NCBI RefSeq assembly: GCF_030269305.1 | Contig: NZ_BSTC01000001.1 | Span: 385,467 to 449,466, forward strand | Direction: 5' to 3' | From: Kineosporia sp. NBRC 101731 | GTDB lineage: Bacteria; Actinomycetota; Actinomycetes; Actinomycetales; Kineosporiaceae | DNA: 64,000 bases | Position numbers and translations under genes: made by a program | Part shown: piece after piece, positions 57,994-64,000 of the stretch | Numbering within the stretch: position 1 is the stretch's first letter | Layout of the letters: every line of letters starts with the position of its first letter | Notes under the pieces: generated by a model | The model's input: only the letters and a program-made list of their open reading frames with translations | Databases searched by the model: none | Told to the model about the DNA's origin: nothing

Positions 57994-59595
57994 CTACTTC
58001 CGTTCTGCCAGCCAGCCCTGGAGCATCGCGGCGACGTCGTCGGGCTGGTTGTCGACCATGGCGGATACCTCTTCGCGCATCCGGTCGCGAGACAGGTCGG
58101 CCTCCTGGGCCAGGGCGAGCTGCTGGTTGTGGGCGAGGGCCTGCGGTGACAGCAGCATCCCGTCGGGCAGGTCGGAGGCGGTGGCCTCGATCCGGGCCTC
58201 TTCCTCCTCGATCCGCCGCTTCTTGCGACGGCGCAGGAAGATGAGCACCACGACGAGCACCAGCAGGGTCAGGCCGGTCTGCTTGGCCAGACCCAGGTAG
58301 CCGGCCGTGCGCTCGGCGCTGGCCTGAGCCTCCAGGGCCTTTGACGCCGCATCGGCCGCCGTGGTGTCGAACGGCAGCACACTCACCTGCACGCTGTCGC
58401 CGCGGGCGGGGTCCAGACCGAGGGCATTGGTGACGAGTTGCGAAGCGGTATTGGTGTTCATGGCCCCTGCCGTCTTGCTGTTGAGCACGACCGCGACAGT
58501 CATCCGTTCGACCTTCCCCGGGGCCGCCTTGATCTCGGCCACGCTCTGGTTCACCGCGTTGTTCACGGTCGACTGGATCCGGTTGTAGTCCCCGGTGCCG
58601 CCACCGGCGTTGAGCGGCGTCGGCAAGGTCTGCCCGAGCGTGCCGCCGGCGGCCGCGCCGGTACCGCTGTACTTCTCGTTCACCTCGGCCTCGCTGAGCG
58701 GAGGGGGCGCTGGATCGGACTGGGTGTAGGTCTTGCTGGTGGTTTTCTGGGTGTCGAAGTTGAGGGTGGCGTTGACCTGGACCCTGGCGTTGTTCGGACC
58801 GACCACCGCGTTCAGCACGTTCTCCACCGACTTGTTCATCCGGCTCTCGAAAGTTGCTGTCTGATTGTCGGTCTGGCTGGCATCGTTGGCTGCCGACCCG
58901 GCACCGGAACCGGAACCCGAGAGCAGCTCCCCGTTCTGGTCGGTGACCGTCACGTCGTCGGGGCTCAGGTTCGCCACCGACCCGCCGACCAGCTGGGTGA
59001 TCGACTGCACCTGGCCGTCGGCGAGCTCCGTGCCGGGTTTCAGCTTCAGCAGCACCGAGGCGGTGGGCTTGCGGGTTTCCTCGGCGAACACGCTCTCCTC
59101 GGGGATGGCGAGCTGCACGACCGCCTTGTCCACCCCGTTCATCGCCTCCAGGGTCTTGCCCAGCTCCCCCGAGAGGGCTCGCTGGTAGGCAACGCTCTGC
59201 TGGAACTCGGTGGCGGTGATGCCCTGGTCGTCGAGCAGCGACCAGCCCTCGCCGCTGCTGCCGTTCGCCGCCCCGGCGAGGCCGGCCGCGGCCAGCTTGA
59301 TGCGCTCGGAGTAGACCTGTTCCTGGGGTACCAGGATCGCGGTTCCCGAGTCGGCGAGCTGGTAGGGCACCCCGTCGGTGTTCAGCTGTTCCGTGATCGC
59401 GTTGGCGTCCTCGCCGGAGAGGCCGCCGTACAGCGGCGTCCAGTTCGGCTGGGAGAGGTACTTGCTGAGGGCAAAAGCGGCCATCAGCAAGGCGATGACA
59501 CCGATGATCACGACGGCGCGCTGTCCGGCGGTGAAACCGTTGGCGAACGTGCGGGCCCGCGTGGTGACTGCCTTGGCATTGAACTGAGGACTCAA
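57994..59595 (-). CDS. fliF: Flagellar MS-ring protein FliF
   Basis: 533-residue membrane ring protein. TM1 is at about 27-47 and TM2 at about 435-455. The ring-building domains lie between them (YLSQPNWTPLYGGLSGEDANAITEQLN, ARVQVNATLNFD). The cytosolic tail (about 460-533) ends in the FliG-binding VDNQPDDVAAMLQGWLAERK. The start is TTG at 59595, overlapping the fliE stop; no better in-frame start is visible before TM1. Confidence 0.96.
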   Translation of the reverse strand: MSPQFNAKAVTTRARTFANGFTAGQRAVVIIGVIALLMAAFALSKYLSQPNWTPLYGGLSGEDANAITEQLNTDGVPYQLADSGTAILVPQEQVYSERIKLAAAGLAGAANGSSGEGWSLLDDQGITATEFQQSVAYQRALSGELGKTLEAMNGVDKAVVQLAIPEESVFAEETRKPTASVLLKLKPGTELADGQVQSITQLVGGSVANLSPDDVTVTDQNGELLSGSGSGAGSAANDASQTDNQTATFESRMNKSVENVLNAVVGPNNARVQVNATLNFDTQKTTSKTYTQSDPAPPPLSEAEVNEKYSGTGAAAGGTLGQTLPTPLNAGGGTGDYNRIQSTVNNAVNQSVAEIKAAPGKVERMTVAVVLNSKTAGAMNTNTASQLVTNALGLDPARGDSVQVSVLPFDTTAADAASKALEAQASAERTAGYLGLAKQTGLTLLVLVVVLIFLRRRKKRRIEEEEARIEATASDLPDGMLLSPQALAHNQQLALAQEADLSRDRMREEVSAMVDNQPDDVAAMLQGWLAERK

Positions 59596-59990
59596 AGCTG
59601 CATCCCCATGATCTGCTGGAACGACTCAAGCGCCTTGTTGCGCAGGGTCGTCGTCAGCTCGACGGCGGTCTGGGCCTCGACAGCGGCGATCACGTAGTCG
59701 TGCACGTCGTTGAGATCGCCGGTGGCGGCCCCGATCGCCTTGTTCTGGGCCGTGATGTCAAGGTTCTCGACGCTCTGCAGACCCTTGCCCAGCGCATTGC
59801 CGAACGATTCGCTGCGGGCCGACGCGGCCTCGGTGATCGCGGAGGTGCCGACCCCGGGCACCGAGATGTTCTCGATGCTGCCGACGTCGGCGGTGCCGAG
59901 CCCCGCGGCCATCTGGCTGTAGAGATCGGCGCCGGAGATCATGGCACCGGGGTCGGTCACGCCGACCGCGGCGACAGGCATGACGCTCAT
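59592..59990 (-). CDS. fliE: Flagellar hook-basal body protein FliE
   Basis: 132-residue rod/MS-ring junction protein. The C-terminal helix pair with VEAQTAVELTTTLRNKALESFQQIMGMQL is typical FliE. ATG 59990 is taken; a GTG at 59999 overlapping the flgC stop is also possible. It overlaps fliF by four bases. It belongs to the flgB-flgC-fliE-fliF group. Confidence 0.92.
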   Translation of the reverse strand: MSVMPVAAVGVTDPGAMISGADLYSQMAAGLGTADVGSIENISVPGVGTSAITEAASARSESFGNALGKGLQSVENLDITAQNKAIGAATGDLNDVHDYVIAAVEAQTAVELTTTLRNKALESFQQIMGMQL

Positions 59991-59991
59991 C

Positions 59992-60390
59992 TCAGCCACG
60001 TCCCATCTGGATCGCGGCCTGGTAGGCGGCCCGCACCCGGTCGAGATTGGCGGTGTTCGCCTGGTAACCGCGTTGTGCCATGACCATCTCGGTCATCTGG
60101 TCACCCAGGTCGATGTCCGGCCGCCGCACGTAGCCCTGGGCGTCGGCGTAGGGATGTTCGGGGTCAAAGACCAGCTGACCCTGGGCGTCGCCGAGCTCCA
60201 CGCCGGCGACCCGCACGCCCGAGCCCACCCCACCGTTCTCGACCGACTGGGCGATCACGTAGCGGGCCTGGAAGGCATCTTCATTGCTCGGACGCACCGT
60301 GTTCACGTTCGCGATGTTGTCCGACACGGCGTCCAGCCAGTTCTGGTGGACATACATACCACTGCCGGAAATGTCGAGAGATTCAAACAT
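59992..60390 (-). CDS. flgC: Flagellar proximal rod protein FlgC
   Basis: 132-residue rod protein with N-terminal SLDISGSGMYVHQNWLDAVSDNIANVNT and C-terminal QMTEMVMAQRGYQANTANLDRVRAAYQAAIQM, the two ends that form the rod coiled coil. The start at 60390 (MFESLDI) is chosen over the 60414 extension, which overlaps flgB. One base separates the flgB stop from it. Confidence 0.95.
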   Translation of the reverse strand: MFESLDISGSGMYVHQNWLDAVSDNIANVNTVRPSNEDAFQARYVIAQSVENGGVGSGVRVAGVELGDAQGQLVFDPEHPYADAQGYVRRPDIDLGDQMTEMVMAQRGYQANTANLDRVRAAYQAAIQMGRG

Positions 60391-60391
60391 G

Positions 60392-60748
60392 TCAGTTGCT
60401 CCTGATCGCGGCACGCAGCAGGCTGAAGCGATCGCCGGTCGCGCGAAGGGCCAGCTCGTAGCTCATTTCGGTCTTGACGCTGTTGACCGAGGCTTCGCCC
60501 AGGTCGACGTTGTTGCTCGTGAGATCGCCGGCGGCCCCGGAGTACGCAACCGTCGGGGTGACCACCTGGGTCGGGTCGTCGCCGTTCGCCAGTGCCTGCT
60601 TCAGCTGACCCTCGAAATCGACCGAGCGAGCCCGGTAATACGGGGTGTTGACATTGGCGATGTCATCGCTGATCGCCTGCTGTCGCTGGGACAGGCCGTC
60701 CAGTGCGGTGTGCAGGGCATTGATCGAGACGTCGTCGAGCATGGACAT
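60392..60748 (-). CDS. flgB: Flagellar rod protein FlgB
   Basis: 118-residue rod protein with LDGLSQRQQAISDDIANVNTPYYRARSVDFEGQLKQAL and the C-terminal SYELALRATGDRFSLLRAAIRSN. ATG 60748 has gggaagg ten bases upstream; the GTG at 60781 would lie before that ribosome site. It heads the long operon to flgE. Confidence 0.95.
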   Translation of the reverse strand: MSMLDDVSINALHTALDGLSQRQQAISDDIANVNTPYYRARSVDFEGQLKQALANGDDPTQVVTPTVAYSGAAGDLTSNNVDLGEASVNSVKTEMSYELALRATGDRFSLLRAAIRSN

Positions 60749-61095
60749 GGAACGTCGCCCTTCCCGGGAGAACGCGGGCACAATCGTCGAATGACTGGGG
60801 GTCGCGCCGATCCGTGGCGCTACAAGAGCGGTCCGTGCTCAGAACCAGGCTTCGACGTAAGCCCATCGGGTCTTGAGGGATGCTCCGTTCCTGTGAATGT
60901 CGTTCATCCGAAAGCACCAGTCGGTCTTGAGGTTCCCGGCATAATGAGATGCTGTGCGGGATTCGCGGCTTTTGACTGGCCCGGCCGGGCGACCACCGAA
61001 CCGGTGAGGCGGACACGACCTCGAGAACGCGTTCTATGCGTCCAAAAGCAAGAAGCACGGCCATCGGTGGATGACCGTGCTCCTGCGGCTGCGCC
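60749..61095. other. 347-bp upstream region of the flgB operon
   Basis: No gene was supported. It contains two copies of tcttgagg (about 60875 and 60925). The second is the -35-like part of a possible sigma-28 promoter. The rest is ordinary GC-rich sequence. Confidence 0.5.
60904..60931 (-). promoter_or_regulatory. Weak sigma-28-like promoter before flgB
   Basis: Minus strand CTCAAG (60931-60926), 14 bases, TCGGATGA (60911-60904): identical -35 to the cheA and flhA sites, with two mismatches and one base less spacing in the -10. It would give a leader of about 150 bases. Confidence 0.4.
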
Positions 61096-61428
61096 TCAGC
61101 CGTTGATGTCCAGGGTGGAGCCCATGCGGGCCTCTGAGGCCCGGGTGAACGTGGGCCGGATACGCGAGATCTCGGATCGGAACTCCTCGCGCAGGAAGCG
61201 GGCGCGGAACTCCAGCTCGGTGATCCAGCGCTGAAGCTCCTCGGACCGGCGCCGGAAGGATTCCGGCGGCCGCCCGGGGGGCGGGGTGATCAGCGGCAGC
61301 GCGAAGACGTCGTGCCGGCTGAGGGCTATTTCGAACTCGTGCATCGACTGCTCGACGGCGTCGAAGTAGCCGTTCCAGGCGGTCATGGCCTCCTTATTGG
61401 CGGCCCTGACGGAATTGGTGGTGGTCAT
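61096..61428 (-). CDS. Small protein encoded after fliS, possible FliT-like chaperone
   Basis: 110-residue helical protein. Residues about 10-45 and 60-95 form two helices (WNGYFDAVEQSMHEFEIALS and SFRRRSEELQRWITELEFRARFLREEF) separated by a Pro-rich loop (ITPPPGRPPE). Size, helical content and the position directly after fliS (six bases) match the FliT export-chaperone slot. I see no diagnostic FliT motif, so this is positional inference. Confidence 0.6.
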   Translation of the reverse strand: MTTTNSVRAANKEAMTAWNGYFDAVEQSMHEFEIALSRHDVFALPLITPPPGRPPESFRRRSEELQRWITELEFRARFLREEFRSEISRIRPTFTRASEARMGSTLDING

Positions 61429-61434
61429 CGGATG

Positions 61435-61833
61435 TCAGCCCACCGGGAACGGGCTCGTCGATGCTTCCAGCGTGAGGGCCTGCTTCCAGGCGTCCCGCAA
61501 GGGTTCCAGCATCTCCCTTACCGCCAGAATACGTTCCGGCTGGGGTGGCAGGCGGCTGCTGCTCAACTCGGTGACCATCCACAGGTACAGGCTCTTGAGG
61601 CCTGTTCCCTCGGGCCAGATCGCCACGTCGAGGCTGCCCCACAGCTCCAGAATGATTTCCTGGGCATGCTGAATACGGTTTCCTACGGTCGAGTGGTCGC
61701 CGGTCCGCATGGCGGCCTCGGCCACCGCAAGATCACCGATCAGCCGGTCGTAGAGCATCGTCAGCAGGCGTTGTGGTGAGGCCGTGTGGGCGGTGTCGTC
61801 CGCGTACCGTGACCTGGCCAGTCCGTTCGGCAT
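61435..61833 (-). CDS. fliS: Flagellin export chaperone FliS
   Basis: 132-residue helical chaperone that keeps flagellin unpolymerised. RSRYADDTAHTASPQRLLTMLYDRLIGDLAVAEAAM and the later WGSLDVAIWPEGTGLKSLYLWMVTEL match the FliS four-helix bundle. The ATG at 61833 has aaggag six bases upstream; the longer frame is less likely. Confidence 0.92.
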   Translation of the reverse strand: MPNGLARSRYADDTAHTASPQRLLTMLYDRLIGDLAVAEAAMRTGDHSTVGNRIQHAQEIILELWGSLDVAIWPEGTGLKSLYLWMVTELSSSRLPPQPERILAVREMLEPLRDAWKQALTLEASTSPFPVG

Positions 61834-61877
61834 TGGTACTCCTTGACCTCGCAGGCATCTCTCCGGGCAAAGCTGAG

Positions 61878-61915
61878 CCGCAGGGCCCACGCCGGGATCG
61901 GGGCGGGCCCTGCGG
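61878..61915 (-). terminator. Hairpin after fliD
   Basis: Perfect 11-base arms (61878-61888 and 61905-61915) lie just after the fliD stop and 45 bases before fliS. It is probably a partial terminator reducing fliS expression relative to fliD. Confidence 0.55.
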
Positions 61916-61921
61916 ATCGGA

Positions 61922-63796
61922 TCAGCTGGACGACGAGCTGCTACTGCTGTTGAAGAAGCTCGCGAGAGAGCTCTGCTGCGCCTTCAGCGCGGAGAGCGAG
62001 CTCTCCATCGCCGTGAACTTCGCCGTGACGGTGGTGCGGTACGCCGCCAGGCGGTCGGTCCAGGCGTCGATCTGGGTCTGCAGATCCTTCACCTGGGTCT
62101 TGGCCGTGGTCTGCGCCTGTACCAGGGTGCCGGTCTGCGAGTCGCTCATCTGGCTGAAGAGCGAACCCAGCTGCTGGGCCAGCCCGGGCTTGTAGGTGAG
62201 GTCACCGATGAGCCCGGTGGTATTGCTGTTGACCGTGATCGACAGGCCGGCGGCGGGGTCTTCCGAGGCCGGCGGGACGGTCAGGATGTTGCCGATGCCC
62301 GTGGCCTCGATGCCATTGATGGTGCCCTTGATGTCGGCGCCCTCGGCGGTCTGGCTCACGGTGGCGCCGCTGACGGCGCTGCCGGTGGCCGTCTCGGTGA
62401 ACTCCACATCGAAGGCGCCGGCCGAACCCGGGTTCGTCGAGGTGAAGGTGAGGTTGCCGCTGACGTCGGCGGCCGCGGTGATGCCCATGCCGGACTGCGC
62501 CAGCATGGTGTTCAGCTTGGCGGCGACGGCAGCGGCATCGTCGCCCGGGGCGGCGTCGTACTTGATCGTGGAGCTGCCCCGCAGCAGGGCGACGGTGCGG
62601 CCCACCACGCCGGTGCCGGGCGGAATCACCTGCCACTGCTCGGCCTTCGCCAGCGATGTGACGTTGATGGGGTAGTCACCGGCTTGGGTGGCCGCCGTTG
62701 CGCGGGTGTAGGTGGCACTGGCCGACACGCCGGAGAACGATGAGCTGGCGCCGTACGCCGCCATCGTGCCGGTCGGGTCGGACTTGAACGCCGTGTCGAA
62801 CGTGGCCTTGTCGAACGTCACCTGTCCACCTGAGGTGACAGTCAGGCCCGGGGTGTTCATGCCGGCGACGGTGCTCAGGATCTGCTGCTGCAGAGCCCGG
62901 ACGGTGCTGTCACCGAGCAGCGGACCGCCCTTCTTCGTGGCGGGGTCCCACGCGGTGTTCGTCGCGATCGAGCTGAGCAGATTGTTGATGTTGGTGACGA
63001 CCCCGGAGACCTGGTCGGTCACCTTGGTGGTGTCGACCGAGCTGCCGACCGTGACGCCGGCCTCGACCTTGCCGACCGTGAACGAGAGGCCCTGGGCGAC
63101 GTCGGTGAAGGTGTTCGTGGCCGAGGTGACGGTGTAGGCGTTGCTGCCGCTGCCACCGATCGAGATCTCGGCGTCGGTCCCTTCGGCCAGCACGTTCATC
63201 TGGGCGCCGGCGCCGGGGAAGCCGCTGAGCCCGGACAGGGTGAACTGGGAGGCCTCACCGGTGGTGGTCGAGGCGACCTGCAGGCGGTAGGTGCCCGGCG
63301 AGGTCTGGACCGCGGATGCCGTGACGCCGGCATTCGCACTGTTGATGGCCGAGACCACCTCGCTGAGCGAGCCGGTGCCGACATTGATCGAGGTGCTCGT
63401 GCCGTTCTTGTCCAGCGTGATGGTGCTGCCCGACGCCACCGTGGCGGCGAGCGAGTTCACCGAGCCGTTGGAGATCAGCGATTGCGCGCTGGCCACCGAG
63501 GTCACGTCGAAGGTGAGGGAGTTGGCCACACTGCCGGTCGCCGTCGCCGTCACCGAGGAAGACGAAGAAGTGGCCGAGGTGGTGGCCCAGGAGCTGGTGT
63601 TGGCCAGCGAGCTCATCTGGGTGACGAGCGAGCCGATGCTGCTGAGCATCGAGCTGTAGGCGCTGACGGCGCTGTTCTGCTCGATCTGACGGTTCTTCAG
63701 GAGTGTCTGGGAATTGCCCTGGACGGACACCAGTTTGTCGACGATCGATTTGGTGTCCAGACCAGAGACGATCCCACCGATGGTGAGCGAGGTCAT
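61922..63796 (-). CDS. fliD: Flagellar filament cap protein FliD
   Basis: 624-residue cap protein. N-terminal LTIGGIVSGLDTKSIVDKLVSVQGNSQTLLKNRQIEQ and the C-terminal Gln/Ser-rich coiled coil (LGSLFSQMSDSQTGTLVQAQTTAKTQVKDLQTQIDAWTDRLAAYRTTVTAKFTAMESSLSALK) are typical. The middle is Thr/Ser/Ala-rich beta domains. The ATG at 63796 has aggaag upstream. The protein ends in a run of Ser residues. Confidence 0.95.
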   Translation of the reverse strand: MTSLTIGGIVSGLDTKSIVDKLVSVQGNSQTLLKNRQIEQNSAVSAYSSMLSSIGSLVTQMSSLANTSSWATTSATSSSSSVTATATGSVANSLTFDVTSVASAQSLISNGSVNSLAATVASGSTITLDKNGTSTSINVGTGSLSEVVSAINSANAGVTASAVQTSPGTYRLQVASTTTGEASQFTLSGLSGFPGAGAQMNVLAEGTDAEISIGGSGSNAYTVTSATNTFTDVAQGLSFTVGKVEAGVTVGSSVDTTKVTDQVSGVVTNINNLLSSIATNTAWDPATKKGGPLLGDSTVRALQQQILSTVAGMNTPGLTVTSGGQVTFDKATFDTAFKSDPTGTMAAYGASSSFSGVSASATYTRATAATQAGDYPINVTSLAKAEQWQVIPPGTGVVGRTVALLRGSSTIKYDAAPGDDAAAVAAKLNTMLAQSGMGITAAADVSGNLTFTSTNPGSAGAFDVEFTETATGSAVSGATVSQTAEGADIKGTINGIEATGIGNILTVPPASEDPAAGLSITVNSNTTGLIGDLTYKPGLAQQLGSLFSQMSDSQTGTLVQAQTTAKTQVKDLQTQIDAWTDRLAAYRTTVTAKFTAMESSLSALKAQQSSLASFFNSSSSSSSS

Positions 63797-63835
63797 GGGC
63801 GTGGTCTTCCTGTGCACTGTGCAGGGGCGGGGCTT

Positions 63836-63881
63836 GTGACGATGGGCCGGGCACGCGAAGCCCTGCCCGGCCCATCGTCAC
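63836..63881. terminator. Perfect 18-bp inverted repeat between fliC and fliD
   Basis: Arms 63836-63853 and 63864-63881 are exactly complementary over 18 bases, with a ten-base loop. It lies 39 bases upstream of fliD and downstream of fliC on the same strand. It is a strong terminator or processing stem separating abundant flagellin mRNA from fliD. Confidence 0.7.
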
Positions 63882-63896
63882 GATGTGAAACTGGAA

Positions 63897-63926
63897 CCGG
63901 GTGGTGGTCTTTCGATCACCACCCGG
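63897..63926 (-). terminator. Terminator-like hairpin after flagellin gene
   Basis: Thirteen-base arms (63897-63909 and 63914-63926) with one mismatch and a gaaa tetraloop on the minus strand, starting eight bases after the flagellin stop and followed by a T-rich stretch (ttccagttt). Confidence 0.7.
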
Positions 63927-63933
63927 TCCGGGA

Positions 63934-64000
63934 TCACTGCAGCAGCTTGAGGATGCTCTGCGGCTGCTGGTTGGCCTGCGCCAGCATGGCGGTACCCGCC
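63934..64000 (-). CDS. fliC: Flagellin, C-terminal end (cut by window edge)
   Basis: The last 21 codons and stop of a flagellin: AGTAMLAQANQQPQSILKLLQ, the conserved C-terminal D0 helix of the filament subunit. The gene extends to the right of the window. Together with fliD and fliS it forms the filament module. Confidence 0.85.
   Translation of the reverse strand, partial: AGTAMLAQANQQPQSILKLLQ

Noticed and set aside
61062-61090. CCATCGGT near 61065 as a promoter -10 for the flgB operon
   Set aside because: No CTTGAG or CTTTAA lies 15 bases away, and it lies close to the end of the preceding gene rather than at an operon head.

Overview
The window is high-GC actinobacterial DNA. Support comes from the overall codon bias, an actinobacterial-type dCTP deaminase at the left edge, a class E-like sortase with an LAFTG substrate, and many four-base stop/start overlaps. 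A complete flagellar and chemotaxis locus in such a genome suggests a motile actinomycete, perhaps a zoospore former of the Kineosporia/Kineococcus group. That placement is inference, because no rRNA gene is present.

Layout. Positions 1-1436 hold the 3' end of dcd and a 349-residue protein of unknown function. Positions 1667-7212 encode a secreted block of glycan hydrolases: a GH18 chitinase with a CBM5/12-like domain, a GH16 glucanase with a CBM6-like domain, and two tandem GH64 beta-1,3-glucanases. A 1,068-residue secreted Ig-like repeat protein follows (7873-11079). Next come an AraC/GyrI-like regulator, a decayed DUF234-type ATPase gene and a secreted metzincin-like protease.

Chemotaxis and motility. 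A tightly packed plus-strand operon (14038-21992) encodes CheA, CheW, CheY, CheB, CheR, a CheX-like protein, a second CheY, a second possible CheX-like protein and an EAL-HDOD protein; nadE follows it. Everything from 24061 onward is almost entirely minus-strand flagellar genes. Read in transcription order from the right edge these are: fliC (partial), fliD, fliS, a small unknown gene, flgB-flgC-fliE-fliF-fliG-fliH-fliI-fliJ, an NlpC/P60-SLT hydrolase, fliK-flgD-flgE, flbD-motA-motB-fliL, fliM-fliN-fliO-fliP-fliQ-fliR-flhB, and flhA with an FlhF-like gene and a small membrane protein. Three insertions interrupt the series: a plus-strand quinone-oxidoreductase-like gene, a surface-protein/sortase pair, and a 47-codon small membrane ORF.

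Main novelties. The gene after flhA encodes a 1,873-residue protein that starts like FlhF and ends in a G-domain-like region without a P-loop, joined by about 1,400 residues of repetitive linker. Between flhA and flhB lies a 12-TIG-domain LAFTG surface protein with its own sortase. FliO is 651 residues long and carries hexapeptide repeats. Near-identical promoter motifs (CTCAAG or TTAAAG, 15 bases, then RCCGATGN) sit before cheA, flhA and fliM. They look like sigma-28/WhiG-type sites and tie chemotaxis, export and switch genes into one regulon. The fliM site is placed so that its transcript would be leaderless.
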